Source of the DNA: an uncultured Lachnospiraceae bacterium
GTDB lineage: Bacteria; Bacillota; Clostridia; Lachnospirales; Lachnospiraceae
DNA length: 11,366 nt
Reading direction: 5' to 3'
NCBI GenBank assembly: GCA_947594335.1
Contig: CANQEC010000060.1
Span: forward strand, 1 to 11,366
Shown: one piece after another, positions 6,187 to 11,366 of the stretch
Layout: the number at the start of each line of letters is the position of its first letter
Position numbering within the stretch: the stretch's first letter is position 1
Translations under genes and position numbers: made by a program
Notes under the pieces: model-generated
What the model was told of the DNA's origin: nothing
Database searches by the model: none
What the model saw: only the letters and a program-made list of their open reading frames with translations

Positions 6187-7332
6187 TTACTTCTTTTTGG
6201 GCGGCCGCGGCCCGGAAAACTGATAGAAATACGTTTTTATCATGCCATTGTAAATCTTGCGGTTCTTGTCCGCCTTTTTTCCGATATATTTTTCCGCCTG
6301 ATCGTATGCCGTGATTACATATTCCGACCAGGAATCAAGCCTTGAAAATGCCTCTCCTATCTCCCGGTAGAGAGCCGGGAGCTTTTCTTTTTCCTCAATG
6401 CGCTCACCATACGGCGGATTTGTGATCAGAAACCCGTATTTTTTCGGGTGATTCAGTTCACTTACAGGACGCCTCTGGAGGTGGATCAAATGATCCACAC
6501 CGGCAAGCCGCGCGTTTTCCCGGGCTGCTCTGATCACTTCATCATCAATATCATACCCCTGAATATCCGTCTCTATGTCCCGGTCGATCAGATCCTGCGC
6601 TTCCTCAAGCGCGTCTGTCCATAATTTTTCCGGAATCAGATTTGTCCATGTCTGCGCGGTAAAGTTTCGATACATTCCCGGCGCGATATTGGCCGCCATC
6701 AGAGCCGCCTCAATCGGAAACGTTCCGCTCCCACAGAACGGATCGACGAGAATCCTGTCCTTTTTCCATGGAGTCAGCATGATCAGGGCAGCCGCCAGCG
6801 TTTCAGAGATCGGCGCCTTTGCCGTCATTTTCCGGTAACCGCGCTTGTGCAGGGATTCCCCTGAGGTATCAATCCCGATCACCGCCTCATCCTTCATAAA
6901 AAATACACGAATCGGGTACTGCGCCCCCGTCTCCTCAAACCAGGAAATCCCGTATTTTTCTTTCAGCCGTTCCACAATCGCTTTTTTCATGACCGACTGG
7001 ATATCGGACGGGCTGAATAATTTGCTTTTCACGGAAGCAGCCTTCGTCACCCAGAATTTTCCGTCCTTTGGAATGAAATCTTCCCATGCCAGGGCTTTTG
7101 TCCGCTCAAACAGTTCTTCAAACGTCTCCGCGTGAAACTGCCCGACCTTGAGCAGAATCCGTTCCGCCGACCGCAGAAAAATGTTCGCCAGGCAGACCGC
7201 CTCCATATCTCCCTCGAACGTCACTCTGCCGTCCTCAACACTGCTGATCTCGTATCCCAGATCCGTTATCTCCCTCTTTAAAACCGCCTCCAGTCCGAAA
7301 TGACAGGGGGCGATCAGTTCTGCTTTTCTCAT
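6187..7332 (-). CDS. rlmL: RlmL/YpsC-type THUMP-domain 23S rRNA guanine-N2 methyltransferase
   Basis: A 381-residue SAM-dependent methyltransferase that probably makes N2-methylguanosine in 23S rRNA. Residues about 1-60 are the N-terminal ferredoxin-like region, about 60-155 the THUMP RNA-binding domain, followed by the conserved IDTSGESLHKRGYR. The Rossmann domain carries the SAM loop VDPFCGSGTFPIEA (196-209), GYDID (259-263) as the acidic ribose-binding loop, and the catalytic TNPPYGER (304-311), whose NPPY signature indicates amino-group methylation. Length fits the single-domain Bacillus YpsC form, not the long two-domain E. coli RlmL. The tail is basic (GPRPPKKK). GGAGGAGG just upstream supports the ATG. 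It lies 171 bases after aroA and directly before the protease gene. Exact target base is assigned by family, not by sequence. Confidence 0.9.
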   Translation of the reverse strand: MRKAELIAPCHFGLEAVLKREITDLGYEISSVEDGRVTFEGDMEAVCLANIFLRSAERILLKVGQFHAETFEELFERTKALAWEDFIPKDGKFWVTKAASVKSKLFSPSDIQSVMKKAIVERLKEKYGISWFEETGAQYPIRVFFMKDEAVIGIDTSGESLHKRGYRKMTAKAPISETLAAALIMLTPWKKDRILVDPFCGSGTFPIEAALMAANIAPGMYRNFTAQTWTNLIPEKLWTDALEEAQDLIDRDIETDIQGYDIDDEVIRAARENARLAGVDHLIHLQRRPVSELNHPKKYGFLITNPPYGERIEEKEKLPALYREIGEAFSRLDSWSEYVITAYDQAEKYIGKKADKNRKIYNGMIKTYFYQFSGPRPPKKK

Positions 7333-7503
7333 AGCCTCCTCCGAAATATCTCTAATTTCATAAATGCTGCCGTTCTTCCCGCCGCCTGGATTGCTTTCTG
7401 CGGTCCGGCCTCTGCATCCCGCTTTCCCATTTGTATTATTTGCCTCAACCTCCGGCTCATATCACGGCTGTGCGGGACATATCTTCCGGGATTTCGGCCT
7501 CAA

Positions 7504-8769
7504 TCAGTACAACGACTCCAGCACTTCAAAATAATTCTCAAATGTCTTGGATACGCACTCCGGATCCGCGATCACAATCCCCTCACAGCGCAGACCGATC
7601 AAGGAAAAGGCCATCGCCATTCTGTGATCATTATACGTCTGTATCACCGCGGGCTTTACTTCACCTGGGATAATCTGTATGCCGTCCTCTGTTTCGCGGC
7701 AGCCAATTCCCAGTCTCGTCAGCTCGGCAGTCACAGCCGCGACGCGGTCCGACTCCTGATTTCTGATATGGCTGATATTCCGGATCGTCGTCGGAGAATC
7801 CGCAAAAACAGCCAGCACCGCAAGTGTCATAACCTGATCGGAAAAATCGTTCATGTCAAGATCGATCCCCGGATACTTTCCTCCCGCAGGCCCAGTCACG
7901 CGGATTCCGCCCTCTTCTTCTGCAACCACAGCGCCCAGTTTTTCCGCGACATCCAGAAACCGGATATCTCCCTGCATGGAATCCCGGAAAACGCCCGGCA
8001 GAAAGATCTCACGTCCCGTGAGAACAGCCGCCGCAATAAAATAGCAGGCTCCCGAGATATCCGGCTCCACATCATAAACTCTTGCCTGATACCGGCTGTT
8101 CCCCGGCATGGTATAGCGGTTCCCCTCGCAAATGACAGTCCCTCCGAACTCTCCCATCATACGTTTTGTCATTTCGATGTAGGATTTCGCCGTCTCCTTC
8201 CCCTGCACTTTAAGAACCAGCCCGTTTCGGAACTGGCTTCCGGACATCAAAAGAGCGCTGACAAACTGGCTGCTCAGTGTCCCGTCGATTGTGATTTCCC
8301 CGCCCGCACTGCAGCCGTGAATCCGAAACGGCAGATATCCCTCTTTTTCCGGATACGAAATCTCTGCCCCTAGCCCGCTCAGCGCGTCAAGCAGCGGTTT
8401 CATCGGTCTTCTTTTCATCTGCTCTGAGGCATCCACGAAAAAATCAGCGTCCTGCGAGGACAGAAATGCCGCAAGAAACCGCGCAGCAGTCCCGGCGCTG
8501 TTCACGTAAATACCGGAGCCGGGAACCGGCTTCCCTCCGGTAATCGCCACCCGGCAGTTTTTCTCATCCACCTCCATCGGATAACCAAGATCACGCAGAC
8601 ACTGCAGGAACGCTCTCGTATCTCCGCTCAGCAGAATTCCGTTGATGACACTCCTGCCATCCGCCATGGCGGCAAGCAGCAGCGCCCTGTTTGTAATACT
8701 TTTGGAACCGGGAATCACAGCCGTACCCCCAAATTTATCTGAAGCTTTTTTTACATGATACTCTGACAT
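7504..8769 (-). CDS. aroA: 3-phosphoshikimate 1-carboxyvinyltransferase (EPSP synthase)
   Basis: A 421-residue EPSP synthase, full length for the family. It joins shikimate 3-phosphate and phosphoenolpyruvate, the sixth step of the shikimate pathway to aromatic amino acids, in the cytoplasm. Visible landmarks are PGSKSITNRALLLAA with Lys23, the phosphoenolpyruvate loop NSAGTAARF (90-98), RRPMKPLLDAL (120-130), SSQF (166-169), NDFSDQ with catalytic Asp311, RNQESDR with Glu339, YNDHRMAMA (379-387) and Lys408. The loop reads NSAGTA where E. coli has GNAGTA, so the usual Asn is Ser; I cannot say whether this changes inhibitor sensitivity. GGAGG seven bases upstream fixes the start. It follows yfcE by 150 bases. 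No other shikimate gene is in the window and no clear promoter was seen for it. Confidence 0.97.
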   Translation of the reverse strand: MSEYHVKKASDKFGGTAVIPGSKSITNRALLLAAMADGRSVINGILLSGDTRAFLQCLRDLGYPMEVDEKNCRVAITGGKPVPGSGIYVNSAGTAARFLAAFLSSQDADFFVDASEQMKRRPMKPLLDALSGLGAEISYPEKEGYLPFRIHGCSAGGEITIDGTLSSQFVSALLMSGSQFRNGLVLKVQGKETAKSYIEMTKRMMGEFGGTVICEGNRYTMPGNSRYQARVYDVEPDISGACYFIAAAVLTGREIFLPGVFRDSMQGDIRFLDVAEKLGAVVAEEEGGIRVTGPAGGKYPGIDLDMNDFSDQVMTLAVLAVFADSPTTIRNISHIRNQESDRVAAVTAELTRLGIGCRETEDGIQIIPGEVKPAVIQTYNDHRMAMAFSLIGLRCEGIVIADPECVSKTFENYFEVLESLY

Positions 8770-8866
8770 ATGTAACCTCCATGCTTTTATACAGGCTTTC
8801 CTAATCCGGCGTCACAAAATATTCTGTTCCAATGATACCACCGACTGCTTTGCATTCTCTGCGGTC

Positions 8867-8900
8867 TTTTACGCAATGTTTTTAATAGCAAAGCGTAAAA
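8867..8900. repeat. Inverted repeat between yfcE and aroA
   Basis: TTTTACGC (8867-8874) and GCGTAAAA (8893-8900) form a perfect eight-base inverted repeat with an 18-base centre. The stem is AT-rich and T-runs are part of the arms, so it could be a weak terminator or an operator. Next to it, an 11-base tandem repeat (8907-8928) duplicates the end of yfcE including its stop codon. Confidence 0.4.
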
Positions 8901-8919
8901 TCCTTTCATTACAGTTTCA

Positions 8920-9462
8920 TTACAGTTTTATTTCCCGCACCACATTTCTTTCAAAATCCCGGATTGAGAACACCCCGTTCTCCAACACCGCGTAAGTCGG
9001 CGGATTTCCCTCTTTGGGAATGGCCACAGACCCCGGATTTAAAATCAGGATCCCGTTCTTTCTCTCCGCCCGCAGCACATGCGTATGGCCATGCAGAAGC
9101 ACATCTCCCGGCTTCATCGGCGGCAGATGATCCTCATTCCAGATATGTCCGTGCGTCGCATAGATGACCTTATCTTCCTCGAACAGCAGCATATAATCCG
9201 CCAGCACCGGGAAATCCAGCACCATCTGATCGACCTCCGCCTCACAGTTGCCGCGGACCGCGTAAATCTCATGGCTGAACCCGTTCAGCATACAGATGAC
9301 CTCCTTCGGAGCGTACTCTTTTGGAAGATCATTCCGCGGCCCGTGATACAGCACATCTCCAAGAAGAACCATTCTCTGCGCTCCTTCCCTTTTGTATGCC
9401 TCGAGCAGTTTCCCGCAGTAGTACGCAGAACCGTGGATATCAGACGCAATCAAAAGCTTCAT
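8920..9462 (-). CDS. yfcE: YfcE-type phosphodiesterase
   Basis: A 180-residue metallophosphoesterase very close in length and motifs to E. coli YfcE, a manganese-dependent phosphodiesterase with unknown physiological substrate. Metal ligands are complete: DIH (Asp8, His10), GDVLYHGPRNDLP with Asp36, GNCEAEVDQM with Asn72, THGH (His104) and GHTH (His126, His128). The GPRNDLP insert and EVDQM segment distinguish YfcE from the shorter YsnB-like copy at 3274-3759. No signal peptide, so cytoplasmic. AAAGGAGG upstream supports the ATG. It is the first housekeeping gene after the CRISPR array; the best promoter found lies inside the array's last spacer (9569-9598), so its expression may depend on the array's trailer end. 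A palindrome (9500-9517) lies in its leader. Confidence 0.92.
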   Translation of the reverse strand: MKLLIASDIHGSAYYCGKLLEAYKREGAQRMVLLGDVLYHGPRNDLPKEYAPKEVICMLNGFSHEIYAVRGNCEAEVDQMVLDFPVLADYMLLFEEDKVIYATHGHIWNEDHLPPMKPGDVLLHGHTHVLRAERKNGILILNPGSVAIPKEGNPPTYAVLENGVFSIRDFERNVVREIKL

Positions 9463-9499
9463 AAATTTACCTCCTTTGCTGCCGCCAAACCGAGCTGTC

Positions 9500-9517
9500 T
9501 GTCCGACTTTTCGGACA
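9500..9517. repeat. Palindrome in the yfcE leader
   Basis: TGTCCGA (9500-9506) and TCGGACA (9511-9517) form a perfect seven-base inverted repeat with a four-base centre. On the minus strand the T-run precedes the stem rather than following it, so it is not a canonical terminator in either direction. It may be an operator or a leader hairpin. Confidence 0.45.
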
Positions 9518-9533
9518 AAAATATTTCACAATA

Positions 9534-9895
9534 ATTTCAATCCACACTCCCATGTGGGGAGTGACAGCATTATAGCACAACCCTTCTGATTTTGGCAAAT
9601 TTCAATTTACACCCCCGCATGGGGAGTGACTTGATGCCCTTGGTGGGGACGAGGATGACGCCTATATTTCAATCCACACTCCCGCATGGGGAGTGACACC
9701 AGAATTAACAATCATCTGCTGTGCATATTTAATTTCAATCCACACTCCCGCATGGGGAGTGACGCGGTCCGCGGCTACATCATCCGCTGCCTGGTCAATT
9801 TCAATCCACACTCCCGCATGGGGAGTGACTTTTGGCGGTGCAGTCAGCGGACTGGGCTGGCTTATTTCAATCCACACTCCCGCATGGGGAGTGAC
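9534..9895 (-). CRISPR. Type I-C-like CRISPR array, six repeats and five spacers
   Basis: Six 32-base repeats start at 9534, 9599, 9666, 9732, 9798 and 9864; spacers are 33, 35, 34, 34 and 34 bases. The four repeats from 9666 on are identical (plus strand ATTTCAATCCACACTCCC, then GCATGGGGAGTGAC). Read on the minus strand they start GTCACTCCCC and end GTGGATTGAAAT, the type I-C form with a seven-base-pair stem and the ATTGAAA 3' handle. Repeats 9534 and 9599 each differ at three positions, and in the latter one change breaks a stem pair, so the trailer is at low coordinates and the leader at high. No cas gene is in the window. Several spacers are GC-rich, unlike the AT-rich flank; their targets are unknown. 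Confidence 0.97.
9569..9598 (-). promoter_or_regulatory. Promoter-like sequence inside the trailer spacer, facing yfcE
   Basis: On the minus strand the spacer reads TTGCCA (9593-9598), an 18-base gap and TATAAT (9569-9574) preceded by TGC, an extended -10. The predicted start near 9562 is in the last repeat, 100 bases before yfcE. No other good promoter was found for yfcE. Confidence 0.55.
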
Positions 9896-10070
9896 CGCAA
9901 ACATATACGATTCTTATCTCCTCATATGTAAATATGTTGTGCAAATCAAATAAAATGACCCAAAACTTTCAATTATTTCAAATACAACTTCCTACTCTTT
10001 TTCACAATATTCCCTTTTTTATAGAGGCGAACCTACCCGTCGATTCATGTTCGCTTATAGTTCGCACTTT
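9896..10070 (-). promoter_or_regulatory. CRISPR leader
   Basis: An AT-rich gene-free stretch between the ATPase stop codon and the first intact repeat. Its distal part holds GTGCGAAC (10060-10067), GCGAAC (10049-10054) and GTTCGC (10027-10032) on the minus strand, which can form a hairpin; from memory, similar GCGAAC elements follow cas2 in other clostridial type I-C loci. Position and the repeat decay gradient both place the leader here. The exact array promoter is not clear. Confidence 0.65.
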
Positions 10071-10076
10071 ACAACA

Positions 10077-11051
10077 CTATTCAGAACGTATTTCTATTCC
10101 TTTCATAACACTAAGGATTTTACCTGCCGTTTTTTCTTGTAAATAAGCAGAATTTAACTGTTTTTTTGTATATCTCAAATATGTAGCTTTGGTATTCTGA
10201 ATTAATTGATCTGTAAAAAATCTTTCCCAGCTAAAATATTCCTGACTTTCTATCCATTCTTCTGGATGTTCCAATAAAGGCTTGATCGCTCTATTTTCAA
10301 TAATCCCCGACTTTAAAATTAACCATTCAAAAGATTCCGGAAGATAAAGAGTTATATTTGAATATCTCTCCGTTAACTTTGTCAATTTCTCCATTTCCGA
10401 CCCAATCGCTGCCCCATCCGCAATAATCAAAACCTGTTTATCAAATATTTTTACAGCACAAGCAAAAATATTTGATTTTCCATTTGCGCTGATACAAGTA
10501 ATCTTCCCCTTGTTTTCACATATTTTTTGAAAAAACTGATATCCAGAATTTGAATCCTCAGTAATAATTAACTCTGGTTCTATCACGTCCTTATTAACTA
10601 TAGGAGGATATAGATGATAAAATTCATTATAAACCCTTTTTAATGTACCATATTTCCCTGAACTGCGAATTCCATAAATTTCTTCTACACTATAAGGAAG
10701 AGAAGGAACACTTTCTCTCGTCACTATAATATAATAATTATCTGTTCTTTGAATAACTGATGCAAATTGATCTGACATAATAAAATCATTTCCTTCGTCA
10801 ATAAAAACAATACTGTCTTTTATTTCAGAGAGTTGCCCAGACCAAGTACGCCCTTCTAAAACAGCACACTGTTTATCACACAACAATTCTACAGCACTTG
10901 CACTTCCATTTTCAAAATAATCCCGAATCATATCTACTAAAGCAGTTTTTCCTGTAGCACTGTCTCCTCGAATTACTGTTATATTTCTTTTAATGATGAA
11001 GTCATAACGAATACGCTTATTTTGTACTATAATTCTGTGTGCTCCTCTCAT
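10077..11051 (-). CDS. P-loop ATPase with a possible Toprim-like second half, function unknown
   Basis: A 324-residue protein, no signal peptide. Residues 23-36 hold strand plus Walker A (ITVIRGDSATGKT, Lys35) and 80-86 hold Walker B (SIVFIDE, Asp85/Glu86), so it should bind and hydrolyse ATP. After about residue 158 a second domain begins with LIITEDSNSGYQFF (161-174) and later QVLIIADGAAIGSEM (206-220). The acidic residue after a strand, then Asp212 after another, resembles a Toprim layout as in OLD-family proteins, but the second Asp of DxD is absent, so this is only a suggestion. I recall similar clostridial proteins wrongly labelled translation initiation factor 2. A GGAAGGA sequence about ten bases upstream supports the ATG. 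It follows an unknown small gene by 57 AT-rich bases and stops beside the CRISPR leader. Codon use is AT-rich, unlike genes below 9500. Confidence 0.75.
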   Translation of the reverse strand: MRGAHRIIVQNKRIRYDFIIKRNITVIRGDSATGKTALVDMIRDYFENGSASAVELLCDKQCAVLEGRTWSGQLSEIKDSIVFIDEGNDFIMSDQFASVIQRTDNYYIIVTRESVPSLPYSVEEIYGIRSSGKYGTLKRVYNEFYHLYPPIVNKDVIEPELIITEDSNSGYQFFQKICENKGKITCISANGKSNIFACAVKIFDKQVLIIADGAAIGSEMEKLTKLTERYSNITLYLPESFEWLILKSGIIENRAIKPLLEHPEEWIESQEYFSWERFFTDQLIQNTKATYLRYTKKQLNSAYLQEKTAGKILSVMKGIEIRSE

Positions 11052-11108
11052 ATATTATTTTTCCTTCCATATATAGAATTATTTTATATTTAATAGTTTT
11101 AGCAATAT

Positions 11109-11366
11109 TTATACATATAATCCTGCAATCAAAATCAATTCCCTCATATTATGCACAATTTGATCCGTGTTTAAAATATGAATCGTAAATTCATCATTTC
11201 CAAAATCCATTAAATGCCTTAAATTGATTGTAATGTCCTGTTTTTCAGCCATTTTTAATATCCACTTTGCGCAATTATCACCACAAGTGGAAGCATTAAA
11301 TATCTTATCCGGTTCATTTTTTATCAAGATCAGTGTTTTCACTCCTCCAGATAATGCTGTCGGCAC
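11109..11366 (-). CDS. C-terminal part of a small unknown protein (possibly DUF4869-like)
   Basis: The last 85 codons of a gene that enters from the right edge; the first visible codon is GTG and is probably an internal Val, not a start. Readable features are SGGVKTLILI, FNASTCGDNCAKWIL with two cysteines spaced CGDNC, then LRHLMDFGNDEFTIHILN. The pattern of a GxKTL strand, GDNC, and a helix followed by a hydrophobic strand reminds me of DUF4869 proteins of clostridia, but this is from memory and unverified. No membrane segment is visible. It lies 57 bases upstream of the ATPase gene with no terminator between, so the two probably form one unit of the same AT-rich module. Confidence 0.65.
   Translation of the reverse strand: MPTALSGGVKTLILIKNEPDKIFNASTCGDNCAKWILKMAEKQDITINLRHLMDFGNDEFTIHILNTDQIVHNMRELILIAGLYV

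Noticed and set aside
7329..7460. 43-codon minus-strand frame ending in an ATGA overlap with the rlmL start
   Set aside because: No ribosome binding site at a usable distance and no recognisable protein character; the overlap alone is weak evidence.
9662..9953. Overlapping open frames on both strands with repeating HTPAWGVT, FNPHSRMGSD or TPHAGVWIEI words
   Set aside because: They are translations of the CRISPR repeats and spacers, not proteins.

Overview
The window looks like a chromosomal segment from a Clostridia-type Bacillota, most likely a Lachnospiraceae-like gut anaerobe. This is inferred from strong AGGAGG ribosome binding sites, a c-di-GMP-I riboswitch in front of a secreted BspA-type protein, a secreted papain-like protease with a lectin-like tail, and a type I-C-like CRISPR repeat. 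No species can be named from the sequence alone. Every convincing gene lies on the minus strand, so transcription runs from high to low coordinates.

Right edge (9896-11366) is clearly AT-rich and accessory-looking. It holds the 3' end of a small unknown gene, then a P-loop ATPase with a possible Toprim-like second half. The ATPase stops about ten bases before a CRISPR leader, where a type I-C locus would normally have cas2. The array (9534-9895) has six repeats and five spacers, and its last two repeats are decayed. No cas gene is present in the window. The last spacer reads as a consensus promoter aimed at the next gene, yfcE.

Middle (3274-9462) is ordinary GC-richer housekeeping: yfcE phosphodiesterase, aroA (shikimate pathway), an RlmL-type rRNA guanine methyltransferase and, 29 bases after it, an exported C1 cysteine protease. 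A strong promoter with a repeat-rich leader then starts a separate rdgB plus YsnB-like phosphoesterase pair, an arrangement also known from Bacillus subtilis (ysnA-ysnB).

Left part (1-3145) starts with a near-consensus promoter, a c-di-GMP-I riboswitch and an intrinsic terminator. They control a 629-residue secreted protein made of BspA-like leucine-rich repeats, an acidic repetitive stalk and about six Cys/His repeats. A candidate antiterminator helix predicts that c-di-GMP switches the gene off. Next come a terminator, trxA, a trxA terminator, two further hairpins, and a strong promoter for a gene that leaves the left edge after 19 codons.

Most notable are the riboswitch-controlled surface protein, the promoter-like trailer spacer, and the ATPase module sitting where cas2 is expected.
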